64,000 nucleotides of DNA from Gibbula magus. Lineage: Eukaryota > Mollusca > Gastropoda > Trochida > Trochidae. The notes beneath the pieces were generated by a model. That model worked only from the letters and a program-made list of their open reading frames with translations. It made no database searches and had not been told where the DNA came from. The position numbers and the translations under genes are program-made. The stretch lies in NCBI GenBank assembly GCA_936450465.1, contig OW388305.1:38573187-38637186 (forward strand), read 5' to 3'. This document shows positions 32,749 to 45,916 of this stretch, one piece after another; the first letter of the stretch is position 1; every line of letters begins with the position of its first letter.

Positions 32749-34237
32749 TACTATTCTTTTGTGAAATATAACAGACATTAGGTGAAAGTCTTTATCGTGA
32801 TATATAGAAAGAAAACAAGTCGCTCTTGTCTAAATTAAAATTGTTTAATGTTATAATCAATTTCAAGTTGAACAGTAAATGGTATTTAAACAATTACAAA
32901 ATATGACAGTCAAAAATGTTTGAAAGGCATTTAATTTATTTGTGATGACTTGATTCAGTGAATGCTGGGTCATGAACAATCTCCAGCATTCATACTGATA
33001 AATGTCTGGTAATCCCATGACGAGGGGAAGTACTGCATTTATACTGGCCGCCATTCTCTTGTCAAACCTCAGCATAGAACTTGGCAAGTATTTTGTCCTG
33101 CTATCAAACTTCCAACTTCCGCCAACCTATCTCATTTAGATATAGTAGGTAGATATATAGTAGGTCTTCATGTTATATACATCACTGGCTGTTGTCCTCT
33201 TGGTGTTCGACACATTCTTTTCTGTCAGCAGCAGGGTTGTTTCCTCATAAGAAACAGTGATGAGTCATTATGTGGAATCTTTTTTCGTTAACGTATCATT
33301 TCAACGTCACCTCTCATATTGTTGATACCCAAGGGACGTAACTCAAATTCAGCACAGTTACAGAGATGCATGATGCCTATCGCTTGATTTTGAAGTTTAT
33401 GAGTTCAAGACAGAGATTCCCAAAAGCTATTTTAGCAACCAGAAATGTCTGGATTTTTAAATAAACCTCTCAAGATTCACGCAGGTTGACATCGTTTGGC
33501 ATCAATACTGTCCTTGTCGACCAATCAGAAAAACGGAAGTAGTCTAATCTATTCATATCATCTACATTTAAGCGTCAGGTGTCATATTTGTGTTTATTTG
33601 TAGGTTAAACCTCATTTCAAGGCCATACAGAATATCCCCTTGACATTCTATAGAATATCCCTGGACCTGAAATGAGACTTTAATAAACTTGAATATTCTG
33701 GAATAACCTCATGTCATGTTTTAATTTCAAACACAGAACATATCAAAACCGTCCCATTAAATCGCTGAATATATAGTTTGGTAGGAAAAGTAAGTGACAC
33801 CCCTAGTTCGTACAATAACTACAAAACCAGGCGAGATAGTAAACTCAACTATTGCCAATCTCGATTCTATGTTTGTACCTAATAGGATTTTAAATTTGAA
33901 AATTTTGTGAAAAGAAATAAAAAATCTGTCTATATAACCATCATATGAAATCTGATGTAAACCACGCAAGGCTTGCAGAGGCTTTGTCATAGGGCAATTT
34001 GAAGCCCTATGTCAGCACTACCTGACATTACTCTATCTTTATATGGAACCATGCCTATAACTTATTCATGCTTGAGATTGGTATAGGGCTTAGTTTAAAA
34101 TATTTAGAACCACTTGTTGAGCTATCGCGACATCATTGTTGTCAAGGAAACGGATCTGATTGAAACATTCTGATCATTCATTGGACACAATTACCCAGCC
34201 ATCCTACGCTACACAGTCGCCTGGTTGTATGGACACA
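32749..34237 (+). repeat. unit 2 proximal leader
   Basis: Matches 48,540-50,034 closely and parts of 39,620-40,600 and 42,590-42,817. It lacks the 24,080-type block of A units. A TATA-like ctttatatgg lies near 34,040. Confidence 0.75.
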
Positions 34238-35278
34238 ATGCAGAACATTTGGATATTTCTCCTACTGATAAATATCAAGTTTGGTTCTCAGGAAAAGGAC
34301 AACAACAAACTTAAGAAGCAGGAATATCTCAGATATATCAACTGTGACATTGTAGATCAGTGCTTGGTACGGTATGGCTCTCGGTGAATGACTGATCTAG
34401 TTCATTTGGATAATCTGACCACGGTCCTAAGAAATGATCTGGTACAGGAAAATTCTATTCGGACATGTAGGGAATTTGTTGATTTGTATTTACACAAGCC
34501 AAACAGAAGATCAACAGTGTCATTCCTGATGGCTGAATACATTAATACCAAGCTGAGAGATGTTTATGTAGGATCAATGTAATCGAAGTTAATGAAGAAA
34601 ACAGGGATGCAGATCAGAGGTTATCTTCATTATTGGGCTTATGACAAAGAGCGGAACACTCTCTATTGGAGTAACTTGGATGGAGTATTTAAGCAAGTTA
34701 TTGGCAAAAACCAATCTAAAATTACGTTAGAAAAAACTGAAGTAGAAGCAGTAAGTGTATTCAAAGACCATCTATATTATGGGAGAGAAGGAACCATTAT
34801 GAGGCGGAGCACGCCACCTGGACCTGAGCACGAGGAATGGTATCATACAGGAGCCTTCTTTATTCCGTATCTAAGCATCAGTGATACTCTCATTTGTTGG
34901 CTGCAGCAGTCGAGGATCAACTGCCTGAATTTGTTGACAAAATCAAAGGAAATTCCGGAGATGAAGGAGTGTCACATGTATAGTGTACACGTTTCACACA
35001 ATAAAGTAGTATTTGTTTATGTACCAAAGGTCGGACAAAGAATATATCTTACCCTCAAGATTTTCACCCGTGACACTGGACGGGAACTGTGCCATAGTAG
35101 TATTAAGGTGAAGAAACGCCCGCACATATTAGACGTCCATGGCTCTTTTGTATACTATAACTCTCCCAAAATGGACAGATTGGAGGCGAAGGAATTTGGA
35201 ATAGACTGTACTATCGGTACCAAAACTTTAACAGCTAAGCACCCAAGGTTATTTGGATTCAAATATATTTTCTTCTGA
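34238..35278 (+). pseudogene. secreted protein family copy 2, two nonsense codons
   Basis: Full length and in one frame with copy 1, but tgt (Cys 50) is tga at 34,385 and tca (Ser) is taa at 34,580. The signal peptide, the linker and all downstream segments are otherwise preserved, including the LTLKIFTRD form shared with copy 1 only. No frameshift has accumulated, so inactivation looks recent. Without readthrough only ~49 residues would be made. Confidence 0.85.
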
Positions 35279-36825
35279 TATTGTAATTTTTGGGTGCCAT
35301 AATGAAAATCCAGTCTCGCAAATCTATGGATTGGTGAATTTGCTCCATATCTTCATATCAAACAATGAAGTGATCAATTTGTTCATCCAGAGTTATTTGG
35401 AGCTACTGGATCTATTATCTAATCCATTCTTTTGACAATGAACAATAAATTGGTGAAATGGCTCACTTTACCGGTCTAACATTTGATCAAAAACACTATA
35501 TTCGATTTGGACTTTTCAGTTAAGATATGAAGCAGTCAAAAATGTGCTGTTGATTGTGACATTTGCAATTAAATAAAATTAGCAAAATATCTTATTATTT
35601 AAGCAGTCCTTATCCTACAGCCAAGACGATGTCGTGGATAATGCGCTTGGTAATCGGATACGTGGCACCAAAGAATGACATTGCAAGCATATGACGCATG
35701 CACACTGCCCAAATTAAACACCCAAACATCCGGAGTAACATTGCAGACAGCTTGTGATTGTTAGCTACGTGACGTATATGTTTAGTTTGCAATGTCTGCT
35801 GATAAGAAAAATTAATGTTGTAGCACGTCTTTATGTAATAAACAGTTGTTGAAAAGAGTATGAATGCAAATTTTGATTTTGACCTCCATGTCTCATTGCT
35901 TAGACTCGGACGATTCTGATATTGATTCAATGTAAGTGTTAGGGAAATGTGTGAATATGACAGTGAAGTAAAATCAGAGTCATGGTCAGAGGGCAATGCT
36001 GACACAAACGTGAAGAGAAATAAGATTGAAGAGGGGGTATTCTTGGCTGGTATGTAAGTGTCAGATCCACTTCCCGATACAAGACATAACTGGTGCTAGA
36101 CTAATTCAATACTTCCAGCATTTCCTTAACTTTTCCCTATCGGAGATCTGCACCAGAAAGGCATCATTGTGTCCGATTCGCTAACGCAGAAACATTAGGA
36201 AATGCGGCAAGGTTTACATTTGCCAGTGATTGAGACGTGTGCTAGTTATGCCTTGTGGAGGGAGATTGGTGCCGGATATATGCGAAAAAGTACAGGTATA
36301 TGTCTAGATTCTAGGGTCGAATGACAAAGGTACAAAACAGAAAAATCCAATGTTAGCAAATATATTGTAAAATGAAATGAAATGGGAAAATTACTGAACC
36401 TGCATATCAGACAAAATATTTGGAATCAACATGTCCTATTTATAATTTTAGTTCTTCTTTGTTGTCATTTATTAGACATAATTTATTCCATTGCTTAAAT
36501 CTTAGTAGACCTAATTTAATGTTCATGTTTTATTCCGTTAATAAATGTTTGTATACTAATGTAATTTAAACCAATAATATTTTGACTGTACAATAAGTAA
36601 CCAAAATTATTGACACATTTTTGAAGGTTTGAATTTGAGCTTATTTAATCAGTGGACATAGGACTGAATTAGGCCTACACATTTGGAATACATTTACATT
36701 TTGTACATTTGTTTAAAATACTGTAAAGATTAAATATAGACTTAAAAATACATTATAATTATAATATTTGGCTAATCAGTCTGATTGGTTTATGACATGG
36801 TAAGGCATTAAGCTTCCGGCCGTCC
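35279..36825 (+). repeat. 3' flank of gene copy 2
   Basis: The fullest version of the unit 3' flank. The segment 36,182-36,666 is absent from unit 4, where a LINE is inserted. AATAAA-like gtaataaacag is near 35,837. No gene is supported. Confidence 0.65.
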
Positions 36826-36948
36826 TTCTGTCGTCCATATATCCGTAAACCTGGCTTTTTCTACTTCTTCTCCAGAACCAGTGACTTTTAAGAGCTGAAA
36901 GTGTACGTTCAGACTGTTTGGCCAATGGGGATTTGGTGAACTTTTAAG
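36826..36948 (+). repeat. TCCG-family repeat (degenerate)
   Basis: ggccgtccttctgtcgtcca then tctacttcttctccagaacc, agagctgaa and ttggccaatggggatt. These words match the repeat at 63,360-63,520. Copies are at 27,140-27,230, 45,360-45,490 and 56,084-56,113 joined with 58,460-58,560. Confidence 0.7.
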
Positions 36949-36951
36949 TTA

Positions 36952-38125
36952 TGGGGGGTTCACACTTGCGTTAATTTAAGTAGTTTAACCTAGATGATTG
37001 AAGTAGACACAAACCCTCTAATTTGATGGAACTTTGTGCATTTTTCGCAACTACGCTAAACAACGTTTCATTACAACATGGTTCACTACATGTATGTACG
37101 TTTAACTACATATGAGAATGTTGTACTACGTTAAACAACGGATAACTACGGTCATTGCACTACCGACTAACTACGTTCTTCTACATTTAACCACGTTGAT
37201 CTACATTTAAGAACGTTTATTAATACAATTAAGTTCGTTGAAGTACGTTTAATTCAATCAAAGTAGGTTTAACTGGGGTAAACCACGGTTATTTTGCCAA
37301 AAATTTGTAGTGGTAGGGTCGATTCTTTACATCAGATAATGAGTGTTTTCAAATCTCCTCTGAGAAATTCATTAACGCTTCAGAATCTTCCAGTTGCAAT
37401 TCTTCCATCAGGGCATGATATTGACCGTGTAGGGGCCTACGCAGAAGCCAGTCACAAACCTACAATTAGTTTTTCTTCTTTGTTTTCTTTGCTTTTTGTC
37501 GTCTTCTGTAATTCTCATAACAAACTGGGCAAACAAAGCTTTTCTCTGTTCACAGCAGTCAGGTGCTGTATCATAAGTATATTCCTTCCACTCATCGTCT
37601 AGTAACTGCCAGATGAACAGAATATATTCTAAACTCATCCCACTGTCTCAGTCGCGTGTGACATAATATACAAATAAATAAATGTACCTAGTTAGGCGTG
37701 ATTTATCGTAGTTCAGTGCATTTATACTTACTTAAGTGAAATTAGACGTACAGGAATTTACCCTAACGTCAATGCGTCAATAACAAATCTACCAAAACGT
37801 AGTTTTTAGTAAAACGGACGTAAATACCTAGTAATATGTAGTTATTCGGGGACAAGTTGTACTACATGTAGGTACGTTCTTAACTAGGTTAAACTACAAT
37901 GAACTAAGTTAGAATTTTCAATTCACTATGTCCAAGTACATTCAACTACGTTTCGTAAAACGTTGTTCAAAAATGCAAAACTTTGAACATGCTCAAAAGT
38001 TAATTCACATTTTGAATATGGATAACCAAGGAAAACTACGAATTACTGGCTTAAGTACTGTTAACTCGGTTAGGCTATGTTCTGCATCACGTACTACGTT
38101 AAATAACGTAAGTATGACTGGGGCT
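36952..38125 (+). mobile_element. Harbinger-like element, unit 3, without nested copy
   Basis: The ends tggggggttcacacttgcg and ...cgtaagtatgactggggct are flanked by TTA on both sides. It provides the unoccupied site for the nested insertion of unit 2. The interior has the actacgtt/aacgtagt texture and a transposase fragment. Confidence 0.75.
37340..37638 (-). pseudogene. Harbinger transposase N-terminal fragment (unit 3)
   Basis: Nearly identical to the minus-strand fragment at 28,960-29,259 (EYILFIWQLLDDEWKEY ...), with the same frame break before the GxYxxL motif. Confidence 0.65.
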
Positions 38126-41100
38126 TTAAGCCGGAGATGTAGTTTAGGAGATTCCTTACACAACAATTTCTTAAAAGGCATATTATTAAAAAACGTGAAC
38201 AGATAATATTTAAATTGTTTTAGTTTAGTTGGCTTCTGAAGACATCATGTAACCTGTTTCACTCGTATTCGTCACTCGTGGATTGAAATATCACGTATTT
38301 TATATTGTGGCGTTTCTATTGCACGAGAGTTTATCAAGGGTTTCATAAGAAATAAAATAATCTTTAATATAATTTTACAGCATGGTACCTTATAGGAAAA
38401 TGAACATGAACAATTTAAATGAATTATAACACAAGTATCAACCAAACGTTCTGAACTGTTAAACAATAAATCATGCGGATTTTCCCGGACAAATTCATAA
38501 CCATTAATATATTCTAGAAATTATTATGGAATAGCTCATAAAGTTTCCACATTTGTGTCTTCTTTTGTACAATTGTAACACAAATGTTCCGAAACAAAGA
38601 AATAAGTTTCAGAGTATCAATGTCTCAATCTCTATTTCAAGGAATCATGTCGATGGAAAATAAGAATATAAGACGAGAACGCTATATAATTAAATATAAC
38701 TATCCCTTTATGGTTTAGTTTAGGAATTGTAAATTGATTTCTGTCTTTACCGCCCTTTCTTGTTATAATGATTGACAATAAAACCATTTGCAAACGATGT
38801 GTAATGACGGGCCTACTTACGGTTAAAAAATCATTCACTGTCATCAAATGGTTTTATATTCCATTCTTATTCATAGCCATTAATTAATTCTAGAAAGTAT
38901 TTCTAATCACCATGGAATAGCTTATAAAGTTTCCACAATTTGTCTTTTTGAACAATTGTAACACAAATGCTCCAATATTTTAATAATATTTAAAATGTAT
39001 GGCCCTTTATTGTCGGTAAAACATTTAGCAAATAATGCATAATGACAGGCCTACTTATGGTGAACAAAAATCGTTTGAATAAAAAACGAGACGTCTTTAA
39101 AATGTAGTTACCATATCCCTGTATTGTTTAATTCATAAATTGATCACAGTCTTTATCGTACTTGCTTACTTTAATGACTATCTAAAACTATTTACTTACA
39201 AATTAACAATTAATGGCAGGCCTACTTGTGGTAAATGTTGCTTACTGAGTTCGACTATAAGATTTGGCAAAATTTCAAAACAATATGGAAATCCTTTAAT
39301 AAATAGATTGTGTCGTTTTTCTGTAATGAACAGATTGGTTGAATCTCGTTGCCATAAAATCAATGGTTGACAAATACTACAGCGGTTTTACCAAAAGTCT
39401 GTTCACCTTCTTCTTTTATCTCAGTATATTTAGTTATAATCGATCAGAGTGATGTAGTGAAGCATGGCAAAGGCCCTGGTTCGAATCACAATGGGTACAC
39501 TAAACACTTATTGACTTCCAGTGGGGCTGCTCCAATTATTAACGACCTTGGACAAATATATTTATCGAGGGGAAGTCTGATTATTAATTATTGATCATTT
39601 CATGATATGACAAAGGGTTTTAATTACTATTCTTTTGTGAAATATAACAGACATTAGGTGAAAGTCTTTATCGTGATATACAGAAAGAAAACAATTTGCT
39701 ATTGTATAAATTAAAATTGTTTAATGTTATAATCATTTTTTAAGTTGAACAGTAAATAGTGTTTAAACAATTACAAAATATCACAGTCAAAAAATTTAAA
39801 AGGCATTTAATTTCTTTGTCATGACTTGATTCAGTGAATGCTGGGTCATAAACTATTTCCAACATTCATACTGATACTTTGCTAAATGTCTGGTAATCCC
39901 ATGACGAGGGGAAAGCAAAGTACTGCATTCATACTGGCCTCCATTCTCTTGTCAAACCTCAGCATAGAACTCGGCAAGTATTTTGTCCCGCTATCTAACT
40001 TCCAACTTCCGGCAACCTATCTAATTTAGATAAAGTAGGTAGGTAGTAGGTATTCACGTTATATACATCATTTTCTGTTGCCCTCCTGGTGTAAAGTATT
40101 AGGAATAGTGACGAATCTTTATGTGGAATCTTTTTTCGTTGACGTATCATTTCAACGTCACCTCCCATATTGTTGACACCCAAGGGACGTAACTCAAATT
40201 CACCACAGTTACAGAGACGAAACGATGCCTATCGCTTGATTTTGAAGTTTATGAGTTCGAGACAGAGATTTTCAAAAGCTATTTTAGCAAACAAGAGATG
40301 TTTGGATTTTTATATAAACCTCTCAAGATTCACACAGTTTGACATAGTTTGGCGTCAATATTGTCCTTGAGGACCAATTAGAAAAACGGAGTAGCCTAAT
40401 CTATTCATATAATATAGGCATGTAAACCTCAGGTGTCATATTTGTGTCAATTTGTAGGTTGAACCTGCTTTCAAATCCATACAGAATATCCCCTGGACAT
40501 TCTATAAAATATCCCTGGCCCTAAAAGGAGACTTTAACATAAACTTTAATATCCCGGAAAAAACCTCATTTGATGTTTAAATTTCAAACACAGAAAATTA
40601 TTCTAACTTAAAATTTCACCCTTGACCTGATGTGATTCGAACATGCATCCCTTTGCACCTTAGCTTTCCAACTTGACGTTCTACCACGGGACCACGAAGG
40701 ACCTGGCAATGAAACGTTTGACAACTCTATCTGCAGTCAAGTTTCCTCTACCTCAATATAACGACAGCAACGGAGACATGCTCTATGTAGTGTGTGAGAT
40801 GCACACGCTTTTCGCGAAATTCGAACAGTCCCCGGCTGCACAAACTTCAGTGTTTCATCAGTTTGGTTATCTCATTTCATGGGAATTACATTTCATGATT
40901 TTTAACAGATTTTGGTTCCTTTGCTGTATATGACAGATATAACACTCTCCATCGGTTTTGGTTGAAAATGTAAACATTGTGGGTCGGGAGAACCCTTAGA
41001 CATTCGACATAACGATTAGCTCTGTGTAAGGTGTTTTCCAAAGTGTCGAATGCGAGTTTGATAAAACATACAAAGGAGCTGAAATAATCGTCATGTCATG

Positions 41101-42817
41101 CGTAATGGAGTGTTATAACGTATTTATCTTACTAAAATATCCAAATTCATAACAACGAAAGTGGGTCTTAGTTCCGTTGTTGAGTGGTTGTGTCAATGTC
41201 AACAATCATAGGTAAGTGTCAGGGTCACAAAATGGGAGCATTGTTGCAACTTCACTCACGTGAGTGCTCACTATCTAGGCCAGGGAATTTTATGAACAGT
41301 AACAATTGTAAAAATAATCTAGATATCTTCACTGTTGAACTCCATGTGAACTCTAACCTTTCAAGTAATCATCATCATATCATCACGGGTTATGTTCAGG
41401 AACGTGTCACACTTCAATAAATGAATATAGACATAGTTTACACAAACCTGTGATAAATAACTGAACATTGGGTTTATCATGTTTGTATTTGCTTTTTTTT
41501 CGCAATCACATTGTCAGTATCTTGAAGAAAAGGGCACACATAGGGTCATCAAAGGTTATATGATATAAATTGCAGACGTCCTCTCACGACACAGGGTTTC
41601 TTCATTGGTTCAACATTTGTCACACTTCAATAAATGTAGGCAAGAAGGTTCATATCAGTAATTATTCACATGGACCGATCAGACATGGAGATGTTTACAT
41701 AAGATTGGGATATTTTTAATACTTATTTTCTTTTCTTGCGGATCATTTCTCATTAGAGCCAGAATTAGAATTCTTTTCCAAAGAAAAAGCAATTTTTAAA
41801 TTGAAAATTTGACCCCTTCTATCTATTTCATAATATAATGTTCGAGAAAAAGTCGATGTGATGATCGCACATTTTTTCAGGGATTTAATGTATCTACAAT
41901 GACTTTTGACAGTACTTTTTCTGAGATCTGGAAGAAATTCAGCTGATATCGAAATGAAATCCATTGCAAAAAACATGGTATGCATTGAGAATCGCAGGTT
42001 GGTGAACAGACTCTTTTGGGCCCAGTAATTCACAGGGCCTTGTTTTGTCGAAACTAGTGATTAGAAAGCTTATGAAGTCGACGATCCAGCTCCATATACT
42101 ATGAAAAAAAGTAAAAGGGATGTAACGAGGTCAAACCGCATGTTCGTTTGATAATATATTCAGAATATCGTCATCCTATTATCATTCAATAGTATACACC
42201 ACGTCGAGGCCAATACCTTTTTTTTAAAACAAGCCATTAAACATTAAAATCGATCAGATAATAACAAGGATTTGATTTTTCAAAGCCTTAAATGTAAGCA
42301 TATTGCTCATCTGAACCGTTTGTGGTGGTCAGCAAATTCATCAAATAATCTCTTGCAAAAAAATAAATGATAAAGTCGCTTATAAGGTCCTTTCATGTAA
42401 TAGTGACCCATTTACAAAGCCCAGTATTTGGTGCATCAGATCACGCAAAATTATAACATGAGGGACACTGTAATGGACGTACTAGGGACTTTAGATAATC
42501 TCAAGTGTGTTTCGAAACATCGTTTGACAATGAGACGTTCCATATTGAATGGCCTTTGCATTGGTCTATTTCGTAAAACGAAATGATGTCATAGGGCAAT
42601 TTGAGGCCCTATGTCAGCACTACCTGACATTACTCTATCTTTATATGGAACCATGCCTATAGCTTATTCATGCTTGAGATTTGTAAAGGGCTTAGTTTAA
42701 AATATTTAGAACCACTTGTTGTCAAGGGAACGGATCTGACTGAAACGTTCTGATTATTCATTGGACACAATTACCAAGCCATCCTAAGCTACACAGTCGC
42801 CTGGTTGTACGGACACA
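38126..42817 (+). repeat. unit 3 leader (A type)
   Basis: Aligns with unit 5 (59,805-63,309) and with the interrupted unit 1 leader. It lacks the B insertion (39,600). A degenerate tRNA-like piece is at 39,441-39,497. A TATA-like ctttatatgg is near 42,640. Numerous short frames are not gene-like. Confidence 0.75.
40631..40692 (-). mobile_element. tRNA-like fragment (unit 3)
   Basis: Minus strand: ccgtggtagaacgtcaagtt and gcatgttcgaatcac, the A- and B-box of a tRNA-derived element. The paralogue at 62,229-62,290 has matching changes. Confidence 0.45.
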
Positions 42818-43852
42818 ATGCAGAACATTTGGATATTTCTCCTACTGATAAATATCAAGTTTGGTTCTCAGGAAAAGGACAACAACAAACTTAAGAAGCA
42901 GGAATGTCTCGGATATATCAACTGTGACATTGTAGATCAGTGCTTGGTACGGTATGGCTCTCGGTGTATGACTGCTCTAGTTCATTTGGATAATCTGACC
43001 ACGGTCCTAAGAAATGATCTGGTACAGGAATATTCTATTCGGACATGTAGGGAATTTGTTGATTTGTATTTACACAAGCCAAAGAGAAGATCAACAGTGT
43101 CATTCCTGATGGCTGAATACATAAATACCAAACTGAGAGATGTTTATGTAGGATCAATGTCATCGAAGTTAATGAAGAAAACAGGAATACAGATCAGAGG
43201 TTATCTTCATTATTGGGCTTATGACAAAGAACGGAACACTCTCTTTTGGAGTACCTTGGGTGGAGTATTTAAGCAAGTTATTGGCAAAAAACAATCTAAA
43301 GTCACTTTAGCGAAAACTAAATTAAATGCGTTATGTGTATTCAAAGACCATCTGTATTATTTGATAGGAGAAACCATTATGAGGCGGAGCACATCACCTG
43401 GACCTGACAACGAGAAATGGTATCGTACAGGAGATTACTTCATTCATCATCTTAGCATCAGTGATACTCTCATTTGTTGGCTGCAGAATTTCAGGATCAA
43501 ATGCCTGAATTTGTTGACAAAATCAAAGGAAATTCCAGAGATGGAGAGGTGTCACATGTATAGTGTACACGTTTCACACAATAAAGTAGTATTTGTTTAT
43601 GTACCAAACGTCGGACACAGATTTTATCTTTCTATTTTCACACGTGACACTGGACGGGAACTGTGCCATGGTAGTATTAAGGTGAAGAAACGCCCGTACA
43701 TATTAAACGTCCATGGCTCTTTTGTATACTATAAATCTCCCAAAATGGACAGATTAGAGGCAAAGGAATTTGGAATAGACTGTACTATCGGTACCAAAAC
43801 TTTAACAGCTAAGCACCAAAAGTTATTTGGATCCAAATATATTTTCTTTTGA
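42818..43852 (+). CDS. secreted protein, tandem family copy 3 (intact)
   Basis: 344 codons, single exon, with the same signal peptide and four-cysteine N-terminus as copy 1. It is two residues shorter because YLTLKIFTRD is YLSIFTRD. Replacements relative to copy 1 are clustered: MTDCRTV to MAEYINT, TTKVEGV to KTKLNAL, LEHEVW to PDNEKW, FIQYLS to FIHHLS. Between these clusters the proteins are almost identical. Function is unknown. The two intact copies are the best candidates for expressed genes here. Confidence 0.75.
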   Translation: MQNIWIFLLLINIKFGSQEKDNNKLKKQECLGYINCDIVDQCLVRYGSRCMTALVHLDNLTTVLRNDLVQEYSIRTCREFVDLYLHKPKRRSTVSFLMAEYINTKLRDVYVGSMSSKLMKKTGIQIRGYLHYWAYDKERNTLFWSTLGGVFKQVIGKKQSKVTLAKTKLNALCVFKDHLYYLIGETIMRRSTSPGPDNEKWYRTGDYFIHHLSISDTLICWLQNFRIKCLNLLTKSKEIPEMERCHMYSVHVSHNKVVFVYVPNVGHRFYLSIFTRDTGRELCHGSIKVKKRPYILNVHGSFVYYKSPKMDRLEAKEFGIDCTIGTKTLTAKHQKLFGSKYIFF

Positions 43853-45498
43853 AATTGTATTTTTTAATCTGTGGATTGGTGAATCTGCTCCATATCTTCA
43901 TATCAAACAATGCAGTGATCAATTTGTTCATCCAGAGTTTTTGGGGCTCCTGGATTATATTATCCATTCCATTTTTTGACAATGAACAATTAATTGGTAA
44001 AATGGCTCACTTTACCGGTCTAACATGTGATCAATAACAATGTTGCAAATGTGCAAAATTCGATTTGGACTTTTCAGTTAAGATATGCAGCACTCAAATT
44101 GTGCCGTTGATTGTGACATTTGCAATAAAGTAAAATTTGCAGAATATATTATTATTAAAGCGCTCCTTAGGATAATGAGCTTGGTAATCGGATTCGTGCC
44201 ACCAAAGAATGACATTGCGAGAATCTGACGCATGGGCACTCCCTCACTTAAACACCTCCCTGGTTACCCAAACATCCGGAGTAACAATGCAGACAGCTTG
44301 TGATTGTAAGCTACGTTGCAATGTCTGCTGATAAGAAAAATCACTGTTGTAGCACGTCTTTATGTAATAAACAGTTGTTGAAAAGAGTATGAATGCTAAT
44401 TTTGATTTTGACCTCCATTTCTCATTGCTTAGACTCGGACGATTCTGATATTGACTCAATAGAATTGTTAAGGAAATGTTTGAATATGACAGTGAAGTAA
44501 AATCAGAGTCATGGTCAGAGGGCAATGCTGACACAAATGCGAAGAGAAATAAAATTGAAGAGGGGTATTCTTAGCTGGTATGTAAGTGTCAGATCCGATG
44601 CCCGACACAAGGCATAACTGGTGCCAGACTAATTCAATACTTGCAGCATTTCCTTAACTTTCCCCTAGCAGAGATCTGCACCAGAAAGGCATCATTGTGT
44701 CCGATTCGCTAACGCAGAAACATTAGGAAATGCGGCAAGGTATACATTTGCCAGTGATTGAGACTTGTGCCAGTTATGCCTTTTGGAGGGATATTGGTGC
44801 CGGATATATGCGAAATAGTACAGGTATATGTCTATATAGGGTCGAATGACCAAGGTACAAAAAATCAAAAAAAATCAACGGTTAGCAAATATATTGTAAA
44901 ATTAAACGATTTCGTTTATGGGAAAATTACTGAACATGCATATCAGACAAAATATTTGGAATCAACATGTCCTATTTATAATTTTAGTTCTTCTTTATTT
45001 AATTCATTAGACATAATTTATTCCATTGCTTTAATGTGAACATCAATCTTAGGAGGCCTAATTTAATGTTCATGTTGTATTCCGTTTAATAAATGTTGGT
45101 ATACTAATGTAAATTAAACCAATAGCATTTTGGTTGTACAATTGATTACCAAAATTACTTAAAAATTTTGGAAGGTTTGAATTTGAGCTTATGTGATCAG
45201 TGGACATAAGACGGAATTAGGCCTACAAATTTGGAATACATTTACATTTTGTACATTTGTTTAAAATATTGCAAAGATTAGTTATAGACCTAAAAATACA
45301 TTATAATTAGACTTTTGGCTGATCAGTCTGATTGGTTTATGACATGGTGAGGCATTAAGCGTCCGGCCGGCCTTCTGTCGTCCATATATCCGTAAACCTG
45401 GCTTTTTCTACTTCTTCTCCAGAAACAGTGACTCTAGAGAGCTGAAATTGTACGTTCAGACTGTTTGGCCAATGGGGATTTGGTGAACCTTTAAGTTG
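43853..45498 (+). repeat. 3' flank of gene copy 3
   Basis: Aligns with 35,279-36,948, ending with the degenerate TCCG-family repeat. No gene is supported. Confidence 0.65.
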
Positions 45499-45916
45499 TT
45501 GGGAGTTCATATTTGAATGAATTTACGTAGTTTAACCTAGATGATTGAAGTAGACACAAAACCTCTAATTTGATGGAACTTTGTGCATTTTTCGCAACGT
45601 CAAACAACGTTTCATTACAACATGGTTCACTACATGTATGTACGTTTAACTACATATGAGAATGTTGTACTACGTTAAACAACGGATAACTACGGTCATT
45701 GCACTACCGACTAACTATGTTCTTCTACAAAAATGCTAAATTTTGAACATGTTTAAAAGTTAAATCACGAACTACGTTTTTCTCACGTCCATGTCTACAT
45801 TTTGAATATGGGTAATCAAGGATAACTACGAATTACTAGGCTTAAGTACCGTTAACTCGGTTAAGCTATGTTCTGCATCACGTACTACGTTAAATAACGT
45901 AAGTATGACTGGGGCT
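45499..45916 (+). mobile_element. internally deleted Harbinger-like element, unit 4
   Basis: Both ends are present (ttgggagttcatatttg ... cgtaagtatgactggggct, then TTA), but the transposase fragment and most of the interior are lost at about 45,727. It is only 418 bp long. Confidence 0.7.

Noticed and set aside
32863..33087. 74-codon minus-strand frame also present at 48,651
   Set aside because: Identical only between the recent B units; in A units (39,700-40,000 and 61,380-61,600) the frame is interrupted.
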